From contig NZ_JTAN02000019.1 in the NCBI RefSeq assembly GCF_000949135.2, positions 434,001 through 498,000 of the forward strand: a stretch of 64,000 bases of DNA, read 5' to 3'. Numbering within the stretch: position 1 is the stretch's first letter; each line of letters opens with the position of its first letter. The position numbers and the translations under genes are program-made. Source of the DNA: Burkholderia sp. USMB20. GTDB taxonomy: Bacteria > Pseudomonadota > Gammaproteobacteria > Burkholderiales > Burkholderiaceae. The notes below the pieces were generated by a model. The model was not told the origin of the DNA, did not search any database, and saw only the letters and a list, made by a program, of their open reading frames with translations. Shown one piece after another: positions 45,375-54,403 of the stretch.

Positions 45375-47135
45375 ATGCCCTACGCGCACCTCGACCACAC
45401 CCCGAAAAGCTTCTGGACGCGCTATGTCTGGAGCCAGGACCACAAGGTCATCGCCGTGCAGTATGCGCTGACGGCCATCGCCATCGGCCTGGTCGGCCTC
45501 GTCCTGTCGGACCTGATGCGGTTGCAGCTCGGCTTTCCCGGCAAGTTCAGCTTCATCGACGCCAACCACTATTACCAGTTCGTCACCATGCACGGGATGA
45601 TCATGGTGATCTACCTGCTGACCGCGCTGTTCCTCGGCGGCTTCGGCAACTACCTGATCCCGCTGATGCTGGGCGCGCGCGACATGGTTTTCCCGTTTCT
45701 CAACATGCTGAGCTTCTGGGTCTACCTGCTGGCCGTGCTGGTGCTGGTGGCGAGCTTCTTCGTGCCGGGCGGGCCGACCGGCGCGGGCTGGACGCTGTAT
45801 CCGCCCCAGGCGATCCTGCCCGGCACGCCGGGCGTCGAATGGGGCATCGTGCTGATGCTCGTGTCGCTGGCGATCTTCATCGTCGCGGCAACCATGGGCG
45901 GCCTGAACTACGTCACCACCACGCTGCAGGCGCGCACGCGCGGCATGACGCTGATGCGCATGCCGCTCACGGTGTGGGGCATCTTCATCGCGACCATCAT
46001 GGCGCTGCTGGCGTTTCCGGCGCTGTTCGTGTCGGCCGTGATGATGCTGCTCGACCGGACGCTCGGCACCAGTTTCTTCATACCGGCCGTGGTGTCGATG
46101 GGACAGTCGCTCAAGCACGCCGGCGGCAGCCCGCTGCTGTTCCAGCACCTGTTCTGGTTCTTCGGGCATCCGGAGGTCTACATCGTCGCACTGCCGGCCT
46201 TCGGCATCGCGTCGGACCTCATCAGCACCCACGCGCGCAAGAGCATCTTCGGCTACCGGATGATGGTGTGGGCCATCGTCGTCATCGGCGCACTGAGCTT
46301 CGTGGTCTGGGCGCACCACATGTTCGTCGCCGGCATGGATCCGTACTTCGGTTTCTTCTTTGCCACCACCACGCTCATCATCGCCATCCCGACCGCCCTC
46401 AAGGTCTACAACTGGGTGCTGACGCTGTGGCGCGGCGATATCCACCTGACCGTGCCGATGCTGTTTGCCATCGGCTTCATCAGCACCTTCGTGCTGGGCG
46501 GGCTGACCGGGCTCTACCTCGGCAACGTGAGCGTGGACATTCCGCTGTCGAACACGTACTTCGTGGTCGCGCACTTCCATATGGTGATGGCCGTGTCGCC
46601 GATCCTGGTGGTGTTCGGCGGCCTCTACCACTGGTATCCGAAGGTGACGGGCCGCATGCTCGACGACAGGCTCGGGCGCGCGCACTTCTGGATCACCTTC
46701 CTCGGCACGTACGCGATCTACTTCCCGATGCACTATCTCGGCATCCTCGGCATGCCGCGGCGGTATTACGCGTACGAGGGCTACAGCTTCATTCCGCATT
46801 CGGCGCAGACGCTCAACACGTTCATCACCGTCGCCGCGCTGATCGTGGGGGTCGGACAGTTGCTGTTCCTGTACAACCTGGCGTGGAGCCTCGTACGCGG
46901 CAAGCGTGCCGACGGCAATCCGTGGCGGGCCACCACGCTGGAATGGCAGACGCCGCAAACGCCGCCGGTGCACGGCAACTGGGGCGCCGCGCTGCCGGTC
47001 GTCTACCGTTGGGCGTACGAATACAGCCCGCCGGGACAAGCGGAAGACTTCGTCCCGCAAAACCAGCCGCCTGCAACCGCGCCGGAGCCGGAACCGGCCC
47101 GCCCGACGGTTCAACCCGGCGAGGCACGCAAATGA
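45375..47135 (+). CDS. coxA: Cytochrome c oxidase subunit I
   Basis: A 586-residue haem-copper oxidase subunit. Haem and CuB ligands are recognisable (FVTMHGMIMV; FFGHPEVYIVALP with the cross-linked His-Tyr and the D-channel Glu; VWAHHMFVAG; FVVAHFHMVM). The D channel is intact: Asp in GARDMVFPFLN and the following Asn. These features place it in the A-type family. GGAG lies eight bases before the ATG. It overlaps the next gene by ATGA. Confidence 0.96.
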   Translation: MPYAHLDHTPKSFWTRYVWSQDHKVIAVQYALTAIAIGLVGLVLSDLMRLQLGFPGKFSFIDANHYYQFVTMHGMIMVIYLLTALFLGGFGNYLIPLMLGARDMVFPFLNMLSFWVYLLAVLVLVASFFVPGGPTGAGWTLYPPQAILPGTPGVEWGIVLMLVSLAIFIVAATMGGLNYVTTTLQARTRGMTLMRMPLTVWGIFIATIMALLAFPALFVSAVMMLLDRTLGTSFFIPAVVSMGQSLKHAGGSPLLFQHLFWFFGHPEVYIVALPAFGIASDLISTHARKSIFGYRMMVWAIVVIGALSFVVWAHHMFVAGMDPYFGFFFATTTLIIAIPTALKVYNWVLTLWRGDIHLTVPMLFAIGFISTFVLGGLTGLYLGNVSVDIPLSNTYFVVAHFHMVMAVSPILVVFGGLYHWYPKVTGRMLDDRLGRAHFWITFLGTYAIYFPMHYLGILGMPRRYYAYEGYSFIPHSAQTLNTFITVAALIVGVGQLLFLYNLAWSLVRGKRADGNPWRATTLEWQTPQTPPVHGNWGAALPVVYRWAYEYSPPGQAEDFVPQNQPPATAPEPEPARPTVQPGEARK

Positions 47136-47746
47136 CCACGCTGCCGCGCCCCTTCGTTCCCGACACGCCGCCGCCCGTCTTGCCGAATGCGAGCCGCGTC
47201 GGCCTGATCGTGTTCATGGCCGTGGCAACGGCCTTGTTTTCATTGCTGCTGCTCGCCTACGGCATGCGCATGCGCGAGCCCGACTGGCAGCCGATCCCGC
47301 ATCCGGCGCTGCTGTGGTGGAACACCGGCGCGCTCGCGCTGGCCAGCGTCGCCATGCAGCGTGCCCGGCAGCTGACTGGGCATCGCCTGGCGTGGCTGGT
47401 GGGCGGCGGCGTGCTGGCCGCCGCGTTCGTGATCGGGCAACTGATCGCCTGGCGCATGCTGTCGGCGGCCGGGCAAACCGTCGTCGCCAATCCTTCCAAC
47501 AGCTTCCTCTACCTGCTCACCGGCCTGCACGGACTGCACGTGCTGGGCGGGCTGGCAGCCTGGGCCGTGACGATCGCGCAGCGGCGGCGTATGGATCCGT
47601 TCCGCGCTCAGCGCGCCATTTCGCTGTGCGCGCTCTACTGGCATTTCCTGCTGGCGGTCTGGCTCGTGCTGCTGGCGGCAATGTGGTGGCTCACCCCCGC
47701 GGTTGTCGCCGCCATCTGCGGACCGCTGTATGGAGCCGCGCCATGA
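47132..47746 (+). CDS. Cytochrome c oxidase subunit III-like protein (first of two)
   Basis: A 204-residue membrane protein with about five segments (VFMAVATALFSLLLLAYGM; AWLVGGGVLAAAFVIGQLIA; FLYLLTGLHGLHVLGGLAAW; ALYWHFLLAVWLVLLAAMWW). The sequence TGLHGLHVLGGL and ALYWHFLLAVWLVL are signatures of the subunit III/CyoC family. The start ATG overlaps the coxA stop and its stop overlaps the next start, so translation is coupled on both sides. Confidence 0.88.
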   Translation: MTTLPRPFVPDTPPPVLPNASRVGLIVFMAVATALFSLLLLAYGMRMREPDWQPIPHPALLWWNTGALALASVAMQRARQLTGHRLAWLVGGGVLAAAFVIGQLIAWRMLSAAGQTVVANPSNSFLYLLTGLHGLHVLGGLAAWAVTIAQRRRMDPFRAQRAISLCALYWHFLLAVWLVLLAAMWWLTPAVVAAICGPLYGAAP

Positions 47747-48450
47747 CCTCGCCCCCGCTCCCGCCCGAATCCGCCACCACCCCGCCCGCCGACGCCGGGC
47801 CCGACGGCTGGCGCGGCATCGTCACGGACTGGTCGGCCGACCGCGAAGCCTTCAAGGTGCCGTGGGGCAAGGCGATGATGTGGATCTTCCTGCTGTCGGA
47901 CACCTTCGTGTTCAGCAGCTTCCTGATCGGCTACATGTCGGTGCGCATGTCGACCACGGCGCCGTGGCCCGACCCGTCCAAGGTGTTCGGGCTCACCGTG
48001 GCCGGCGTCGAGGTGCCCTTGCTGCTGATCGCGATCATGACGTTCACGCTGATCACCAGCAGCGGCACCATGGCGATGGCCGTGAATTTCGGCTATCGGC
48101 GCAATGCCCGGCGCGCCGCCGCGTTGTTGCTGGCGACCGCGCTGCTCGGCGTGACCTTCGTGTCGATGCAGGCCTTCGAATGGACCAAGCTGATCGTCCA
48201 TGAAGGCATCCGCCCGTGGGGCAACCCGCTGGGCGCCACGCAGTTCGGCGCATGCTTCTTCATGATCACGGGGTTCCACGGTTTTCACGTGACCTGCGGC
48301 GTGATCTACCTGCTGCTGATCGCACGCAAGATCCTGCAGCCGGGATTCACCGAGCACGGCAACTTCCAGATCGTCGAGATCGCCGGCCTGTACTGGCACT
48401 TCGTCGACCTGGTGTGGGTGTTCATCTTCGCGCTGTTCTATTTGTGGTGA
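47743..48450 (+). CDS. coxC: Cytochrome c oxidase subunit III
   Basis: A 235-residue subunit III. It has the family's KAMMWIFLLSDTFVFSSFLIGY, TGFHGFHVTCGVIYLL and GLYWHFVDLVWVFIFALFYLW. It follows the shorter subunit III-like gene with an ATGA overlap. Two subunit III-like proteins in one operon are unusual; the first may replace the missing N-terminal helices or act as an extra structural subunit. Confidence 0.93.
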   Translation: MTSPPLPPESATTPPADAGPDGWRGIVTDWSADREAFKVPWGKAMMWIFLLSDTFVFSSFLIGYMSVRMSTTAPWPDPSKVFGLTVAGVEVPLLLIAIMTFTLITSSGTMAMAVNFGYRRNARRAAALLLATALLGVTFVSMQAFEWTKLIVHEGIRPWGNPLGATQFGACFFMITGFHGFHVTCGVIYLLLIARKILQPGFTEHGNFQIVEIAGLYWHFVDLVWVFIFALFYLW

Positions 48451-48458
48451 GGCAGGCC

Positions 48459-48800
48459 ATGGACCACACCGATCCCGCCGATCGACCCGACGCCGCGCAC
48501 GGCCAGCAGCACCCGATCGGCATCTACCTGAAAATCTGGGGCCTGCTGTTCGTCCTGAGTACGTTGTCGTACCTGGTCGACTACTTCAAGGTGCAAGGCG
48601 TGGTGCGCTGGGTGCTGATCGTCGTGCTCATGATCGCCAAGGCCGGACTGATCGTGTCGATCTTCATGCACATGATGTGGGAGCGGCTGGCGCTGGTGTA
48701 CGCGATCCTGATACCGCCGCTGTGCCTGCTGGTGCTCATGGTGCTGATGGCGGCCGAAGCGCATCACACGTTCGGCATGCGGGCGCTCTTCTTTCATTGA
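48459..48800 (+). CDS. Cytochrome oxidase subunit IV (CyoD-like)
   Basis: A 113-residue protein with three membrane segments (IYLKIWGLLFVLSTLSYLVD; WVLIVVLMIAKAGLIVSIFM; LVYAILIPPLCLLVLMVLMA) and the HMMWERLAL motif typical of prokaryotic subunit IV. It completes the oxidase operon, 8 bp after coxC. Confidence 0.9.
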   Translation: MDHTDPADRPDAAHGQQHPIGIYLKIWGLLFVLSTLSYLVDYFKVQGVVRWVLIVVLMIAKAGLIVSIFMHMMWERLALVYAILIPPLCLLVLMVLMAAEAHHTFGMRALFFH

Positions 48801-48803
48801 TCG

Positions 48804-48830
48804 CGTCGCCGGTTCGTTCTTCCGGCGACG
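48804..48830 (+). terminator. Stem-loop after the oxidase operon
   Basis: A perfect nine-base inverted repeat, CGTCGCCGG (48804-48812) and CCGGCGACG (48822-48830), starts 4 bp after the subunit IV stop. No U tract follows, so it may be a weak or Rho-assisted terminator. Confidence 0.6.
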
Positions 48831-49010
48831 AACGCTTCGGATCACGTACGATCCGGCTCAGCTCGAGGAGGGGGATGGGGACAACGCGCGCCTGGCGCGT
48901 GCCCGCATGCAGCCGAACGTTTGGAATTGGACGCTGGCCAGCACGCAGGCATGTGTGACGAGAGGATGCGCACTGCCGCGAGCAGCGCGCATCCCCCTGG
49001 AGGGCGGCGA

Positions 49011-49613
49011 TCAGTAGGCCGCCACCTTTTCGGTATTGCGTCGTTCCACGGACGTCCTGGATTTCGCCACTGCCGTGATGAACAACATGGTCGCGATGCC
49101 ACCGGCGATCAGTGCCGGGTAAGCGGCCAGGATCTGGAGCAGGGAATACTTCCAGCTCAACGGGCGCCCGACGCCAAGCATTGCAGCATAGAACCACGAG
49201 ACGGCGGAAATCACGCCCGCGAAAATGGCAACCATGCGCCGTTCGAACGAAAGCTTCAGCAAGGATCCCGCTTTCCGCAATGCCGGCAGGACCGCGGAGT
49301 GCAGCGCGATACCGTTGAAGGTCAGCAACGCGACGATGCCGATCTTGGCCTGCAGCTTGGGATTGCCGAGATACCGGAGACCCTGGGTCCGCATGTCGAA
49401 CGCAATGATCGCGATGCCGGTGATCCAGAGAATCGTCAGCGCCAACGTGACGGTGCGCTGCAGGCTGGCCAGGTGAACCTGGGCAGGATCGGTAGGCGCG
49501 TCGGTATCCAGCAGTTGCCTGACCATCGCAATGTCGCTGGTCAGCACGAGACCAATCGCGACACAGCAGGCAATGAGATGAACATAGACGATTCCCATTC
49601 GTACGAATTCCAT
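49011..49613 (-). CDS. Integral membrane protein with five segments, function unknown
   Basis: A 200-residue protein with five hydrophobic segments (MGIVYVHLIACCVAIGLVLT; VTLALTILWITGIAIIAFDM; IGIVALLTFNGIALHSAVLP; MVAIFAGVISAVSWFYAAML; LLQILAAYPALIAGGIATML). ATG 49613 is chosen because AAGGA lies six bases upstream. An upstream in-frame start would add 25 unlikely residues. His residues in the first and third segments (YVHL, ALHS) could bind haem, as in copper-resistance or cytochrome-type membrane proteins, but this is speculation. Confidence 0.82.
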   Translation of the reverse strand: MEFVRMGIVYVHLIACCVAIGLVLTSDIAMVRQLLDTDAPTDPAQVHLASLQRTVTLALTILWITGIAIIAFDMRTQGLRYLGNPKLQAKIGIVALLTFNGIALHSAVLPALRKAGSLLKLSFERRMVAIFAGVISAVSWFYAAMLGVGRPLSWKYSLLQILAAYPALIAGGIATMLFITAVAKSRTSVERRNTEKVAAY

Positions 49614-50850
49614 TTTCTGTCCTTTATCGGCGCGGTGCGCAAAGTTAAGTTGTACCGTCGTGAATCTGGGCGAATTCCGTCGATACACATTTAGGATTGC
49701 GACGCAAACATCAAAATTCGATCATGGATTCCGCTATCAAGCTGGCTCCAGTTCGGCATGACATGAACAACGTGGTGAGCCCATTCCGGTGCGTCTGGTC
49801 GCAACGGGCTGAATGCAGTCGAACCGACACCCATCGCGAGTTCGACCACTTGATCAAGCCCGCACGGCGTGCAGACTTGTAGTGTCGGATGGCTGGCCAT
49901 CCGGGTATCCGGCATGCGTGACTTGCAGATTGAAAGGTCGCCCGACTGCCGGATGCTGCTGGGCGACGGGCAAAATTTAAAACAGCGAGCCCTGACGAAT
50001 CAACCCGAGTTGTTACGAAATGCAAAGGACGTAACGAGCGCTGAATGCGCCGAGAGAAGGGTCGGACCGGGCGCAATTTCTGCTGATACGGAGTATGCGG
50101 AATTGTTCTGACCTGGATTCAGGCACTGATTGACGGGTCACGTCTTTTTACATTTGAGCGGTAAATAGTAAAGGGGTCGCAGTTCGGAGTGCATATTGCG
50201 AAACTTTCATATGTTGAATAGGTAAATTGTCGGTCATTCTGGATATTGTCGAGCATTGATTTTCTCAGACGAAACGCCAACGGCAGCGGGCGTTGATGCA
50301 CCGGTCAGTGCCTGAAAATCTGCGCAGTTTGCCGAGAGATCTCCCGTCGCTTCCTTCGCATTACGCCGTCTGGCGGGGCTGAGCGTCAAACCGGCAGTAA
50401 CGGCGGAGACACCGACCGGGTCGACATGACCAAAATCGGATGGCCCGAATTTTTTAGGGTATGGTTCCGCAATAAATCGAAGCAGATCGCGCGATCGGCC
50501 GAAAGAATATTTTTGACGACTGGCAGGAAGTAAAAATCGCGGACGTCAAAAATCAAAAATACCCTGATTACCCGAAATCAAAACCGTGCCTTGCAAATAA
50601 CTTTCGATCAAGGCCGAGAAATCCCGCCGGGTCGAGATTCGTCGTCGATGGCGGCTGAGGAAGTCGCGCCTCATTCGCAAAGCGCCGCTCATGCGTCGGT
50701 TTGAGCGTTCACCAAACGCCGCTGCAACGTGCTCGTGCGCGTCGAGCGCGGTTGCCCCTCAGATTGCCTTCTCCCGGCAGTCCCCGTCGAATCCGGGAAT
50801 AACCGTCGTGTGCTCACGGTATTGCAGGAAACACGAACCGGGTGACCCCT
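49614..50850. other. AT-richer gene-poor region
   Basis: About 1.2 kb with GC content well below its surroundings, especially 50110-50620. Short frames exist (for example a 74-codon minus-strand frame ending at 49691 and an 80-codon plus-strand frame from 49869), but none has a convincing start, ribosome-binding site or family. The composition suggests either a decayed acquired segment or a large regulatory region. No inverted terminal repeats or transposase remnants were found by eye. Confidence 0.55.
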
Positions 50851-51675
50851 ATGGACATCATCGACACGGCCCATGCAACGGATACCAAACAGGAATCGCC
50901 CGCGGTGCGCGCACCGTACCGTGAATCGAAAGTCCGGATGCAATCCGTGCTGCGCGGTTTCCAGCTCGGATCGGGCGTGGTGCTGCTGACCTATCTCTTT
51001 CTGCATCTGATCAATCACGCACTCGGAATCTGGTCACTCGAACTCGCCGGACGCGGTCTCGTGCTGGCGTTGCGGCTCTGGCGCAGCGCACCGGGGACGT
51101 TCGTGCTGTACGGTGCGGCGTCGCTTCATTTTGCGCTGGCGTTGCACACGATATACGGGCGCCGCCACTGGACCCTGCCGCCCGCCGAATGGCTCCGACT
51201 CTGGGCAGGCCTCAGCCTGCCGCTGCTGCTGATCCGCCACGCGGTGACAACCCGGCTCGCGTCCTCGCTCTACGGCTTCGAGCCGGACTACGAGCGTGTC
51301 GTCACCGTGCTGCTCACCAGCGGCACGCAGGGCCTGCAACTGGCCCTGCTCGCGCCCGGCTGGATACACGGATGTCTCGGCCTGTGGTTCCGGTTGCGCC
51401 ATCAGCCGTGGGCGTGCCGCGTCAAACCCGCGCTGCTGGCATTCGTCGCCCTGTTGCCGTTGCTCTCCGCAGGCGGCTTTGTTCATATGATGCGCGTCGT
51501 CGAGGCGAAGGGCTCGCTGTATCTGCCCCCCGATCCGAAACTGGTTTCACACCAGCTCGCCCTTGACGCGTGGCGTCACTATCTCGTCACCCTCTACGTG
51601 TGCCTGATCATCGGCGCGTTGATCGCGGGCCTGTTGCGCAACCGCCTTGAACGTCGACGATTGCAGAACGCGTGA
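50851..51675 (+). CDS. Membrane anchor resembling the SDH-like sensor domain of class III cyclases, without cyclase domain
   Basis: A 274-residue membrane protein with six segments. The pattern LLTYLFLHLINHALGIWSLE, then LWRSAPGTFVLYGAASLHFALALHTIYGRR broken by a loop, PLLLIRHAVTTRLA and PGWIHGCLGLWFRL matches the succinate-dehydrogenase-cytochrome-like membrane domain that precedes ferredoxin and adenylate/guanylate cyclase domains in some alphaproteobacterial and betaproteobacterial proteins. Conserved histidines (HLINH, LIRH, WIHG) could bind haem. Here the protein stops at LRNRLERRRLQNA, and no cyclase domain follows in any frame before the convergent helicase gene. It may be a truncated cyclase or a stand-alone redox sensor. 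GTG 50842 is an alternative start. Confidence 0.75.
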   Translation: MDIIDTAHATDTKQESPAVRAPYRESKVRMQSVLRGFQLGSGVVLLTYLFLHLINHALGIWSLELAGRGLVLALRLWRSAPGTFVLYGAASLHFALALHTIYGRRHWTLPPAEWLRLWAGLSLPLLLIRHAVTTRLASSLYGFEPDYERVVTVLLTSGTQGLQLALLAPGWIHGCLGLWFRLRHQPWACRVKPALLAFVALLPLLSAGGFVHMMRVVEAKGSLYLPPDPKLVSHQLALDAWRHYLVTLYVCLIIGALIAGLLRNRLERRRLQNA

Positions 51676-51732
51676 CGAAGACCAGGAAGATCCGGCCGAG
51701 CCGCGGCGGCCGGCACGCCTCATCTCCGTCGA

Positions 51733-53178
51733 TCAGGGTTGACGCTTGCCGCGACCACCGGCGGGTTTCCCGGCCGGCTTGCGTGAACCCGCAGCCGCCT
51801 TGCCGGCGGGTTTGCCGCGAGGCTTTTGCACGCTGAACGGACTGCCGCTCAACACGCTTGCCGCCTTACCCGCGGTGCCGGAACGCTGCCCCTCGGCCTT
51901 GCGCTTGCCCTCGCCACCTTGCGGCTTCGGCTTCTTGCCGGCCGCCGGCATGGCACCCGCCCCACCTTGCGGCACCTTGGGCTTCTTCGGCTTTTTGGGC
52001 TTCTTGATGATCTGCCCCGTCGCGCTGGTTTCCGGCACGCGGTGTTCGGCTTCGAAACCCGGCTCCTCTTCACGGCGCAGCGTCTGCCGGATCAGCGCTT
52101 CGATCGCGGCCAGCTGCGGCGCTTCATCGGCGCACACCAGCGACACCGCCACGCCGCTGGCGCCCGCGCGGCCGGTACGGCCAATACGGTGCACGTAGTC
52201 TTGCGCGACGATCGGCAGATCCACGTTGATCACCAGCGGCAGGTCGTCGATATCCAGCCCGCGCGCCGCCACATCGGTCGCGACCAGCATCTGCACTTCG
52301 CGCGTCTTGAAGCGCTCCAGCGCACGCAGGCGCGCGGGCTGCGGCTTGTCGCCGTGGATGGTGTCGACCGCATAGCCCGCTTCATCGAGCATCGCCGCCA
52401 GGTAGTCCACGCCGTTGCGGGTCTTGACGAACACCAGCGCGTGGTCCCAGTTGTTCTCGGCCACCAGGTGCATGAAGAGGTCGGGCTTGTTGCGCTTGTC
52501 CACCGGCACCACCCACTGCTTGATTTTGCTGGCCGTGACGTTGGGCGGGCTGACGCTGATATCGACCGGGCTGCGCAGAATGGTCGCCGCCATCGCGCGG
52601 ATATCGTCGGTAAACGTGGCGGAGAACAGCAGCGTCTGGCGCCGGGCGGGCAACGCAGCAAAGACGGCGTTGAGTTCGCGCGCAAAACCCAGATCGAGCA
52701 TCCGGTCGGCTTCGTCCAGCACCAGCGCCTGCACCTGATCGAACTGCACCGCGTTCTGCCGGTTGAGGTCCAGCAGACGGCCCGGCGTGGCAACGAGCAC
52801 ATCCACGCCCTTGCGCAGCTTCATCATCTGCGGGTTGATGCTCACACCGCCGTAGGCGGCCAGGAACCGCAGGTCGAGGCCCTTGCCGTACGCGACGAAG
52901 CTCTGCAGCACCTGTTCGGCCAGCTCACGCGTGGGCACCAGCACCAGGACACGCGCACGGTTGCTGGACACCGCCGGCCCGTGTTGCACCAGCCGCTGCA
53001 GCAGCGGCAGCGCGAAACCCGCCGTCTTGCCGGTGCCGGTCTGCGCCGCGGCCATGACGTCCTTGCCGCCGAGCACCGCGGGAATCGCCTTGGCCTGCAC
53101 CGGCGTCGGTGTCTGGTAATTGAGGTCCTGCAGATTACGCAGCAAGGGATCGATCAGGCCAAGCGAGGCAAAAGACAT
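51733..53178 (-). CDS. rhlE: DEAD-box RNA helicase, RhlE-like
   Basis: A 481-residue ATP-dependent RNA helicase. Motifs in order: F-x17-type start MSFASLGLIDPLLRN, Q motif (TPTPVQAKAIP), I (AQTGTGKTAG), Ia (PTRELAEQV), II (DEAD), III (SAT), and VI (HRIGRTGRAG). The last ~100 residues are a Lys/Arg/Gly/Pro-rich tail (KKPKKPKKPK…) that binds RNA non-specifically in the RhlE group. It stands alone and is likely used in RNA turnover or ribosome assembly at low temperature. Confidence 0.95.
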   Translation of the reverse strand: MSFASLGLIDPLLRNLQDLNYQTPTPVQAKAIPAVLGGKDVMAAAQTGTGKTAGFALPLLQRLVQHGPAVSSNRARVLVLVPTRELAEQVLQSFVAYGKGLDLRFLAAYGGVSINPQMMKLRKGVDVLVATPGRLLDLNRQNAVQFDQVQALVLDEADRMLDLGFARELNAVFAALPARRQTLLFSATFTDDIRAMAATILRSPVDISVSPPNVTASKIKQWVVPVDKRNKPDLFMHLVAENNWDHALVFVKTRNGVDYLAAMLDEAGYAVDTIHGDKPQPARLRALERFKTREVQMLVATDVAARGLDIDDLPLVINVDLPIVAQDYVHRIGRTGRAGASGVAVSLVCADEAPQLAAIEALIRQTLRREEEPGFEAEHRVPETSATGQIIKKPKKPKKPKVPQGGAGAMPAAGKKPKPQGGEGKRKAEGQRSGTAGKAASVLSGSPFSVQKPRGKPAGKAAAGSRKPAGKPAGGRGKRQP

Positions 53179-53269
53179 GGACGTGTTCCGGGCTAAAACC
53201 GCAATTCTAGCCGTTACCGCCGCCGCGACCGCATCGCCCGGGCCGAACGCCGCGCCGCGCGATGCGGCG

Positions 53270-54334
53270 TCACCGGTCCTGTTTCGACGCGCCGCGCGTG
53301 AACGGCTGCGGCCGCCTGCCCGCCGCCTGGCGATCGATCATCCAGCCGGGATAGCCGGCAGGCACCGCACTGACCGCATCAAGATGCGCGAGTTCGTCCC
53401 CGGTCAGCGCGACCTCGGCCGCGCCGAGATTGTCTTCGAGCTGTTCGACCCGCTTGGCGCCGATGATGACGCTCGTGACATGCGGCTTGGCGAGCAACCA
53501 TGCGAGCGCGATCCGCGCGACCGACACACCTCGCGCGTCGGCGATGGCGCGCATCGCGGCAACGCACGGCCACGCCCGCTCGAGATCGACCGGCGGGAAA
53601 TCGAAATGGCTGCGCCGCGATCCTGCTTCGGCCGGCGCCCCGGGGCCGAACTTCCCCGAAAGCAGTCCCCCGGCGAGCGGCGACCAGACGAGCAGGCTCA
53701 TCTGCTCGTCGATCGCGAGCGGCACCAGTTCGTGCTCGACGTCGCGTCCGGCGATCGAATAGTAGGCCTGCAGCGTCTCGAAGCGCGTCGCATGGAGCGC
53801 CTGGCTGAGCCCGAGCGCCTTGCCGATCTTTCCGGCGCGCCAGTTCGAGACGCCGACATGGCGAACCAGCCCCTGCCGCGTCAGATCGTCGAGCGCCCGC
53901 AGCGTCTCTTCGATCGGCGTGACGGGGTCGTTCGCGTGTATCTGGTAGAGGTCGATGTGATCGACCTGGAGCCGTTCCAGGCTTCGCTGCACGGAATCCA
54001 TGATGTGGCCGCGCGACGCCCCCTGATCGTTGGGCTTCGGGCCCATCACGCCCGCCGTCTTCGTCGCCAGCACGATCTCGCCGCGCGGCACGCCGAGGTC
54101 CCGGAGCGCCTGTCCGACGAGGCGTTCCGACTGACCGAACGAGTAGATGTCGGCGGTATCGATGAAGTTGATGCCCTCGGCCAGGGCGCGGGAAATCAGC
54201 CGGGTCGCGTCGTCCTGGCCGACCGCGCCGATCGACGCCCACATGCCGGCATCGGCATTGCCGCCCAGCGTCATCGTGCCGAGACACAGCTCGGAGACAT
54301 ACAGGCCGGTGCGGCCCAGTTGCTTGTATTTCAT
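53270..54334 (-). CDS. Aldo/keto reductase
   Basis: A 354-residue NADPH-dependent oxidoreductase with a TIM barrel. The family start MKYKQLGRTGLYVSELCLGTM is present. The tetrad is visible as Asp and Tyr in INFIDTADIYSFGQSE, Lys in LATKTAG and His in YQIHAND. The NADPH end reads VTSVIIGAKRVEQLEDN. It lies 69 bp after the flavodoxin-like gene on the same strand, so the two may be cotranscribed and controlled by the divergent LysR gene. Confidence 0.94.
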   Translation of the reverse strand: MKYKQLGRTGLYVSELCLGTMTLGGNADAGMWASIGAVGQDDATRLISRALAEGINFIDTADIYSFGQSERLVGQALRDLGVPRGEIVLATKTAGVMGPKPNDQGASRGHIMDSVQRSLERLQVDHIDLYQIHANDPVTPIEETLRALDDLTRQGLVRHVGVSNWRAGKIGKALGLSQALHATRFETLQAYYSIAGRDVEHELVPLAIDEQMSLLVWSPLAGGLLSGKFGPGAPAEAGSRRSHFDFPPVDLERAWPCVAAMRAIADARGVSVARIALAWLLAKPHVTSVIIGAKRVEQLEDNLGAAEVALTGDELAHLDAVSAVPAGYPGWMIDRQAAGRRPQPFTRGASKQDR

Positions 54335-54403
54335 GGCCGTTTCCTCATGGTCGGCTGGAAAGCATGCGGTGGCGTCCGGTCAGGCGCCCCGCACGCCGGG
54401 ATG

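Noticed and set aside
49711-50076. Minus-strand frame of 121 codons in the AT-rich region
   Set aside because: Composition and lack of a start signal do not support coding, and no family was recognised.
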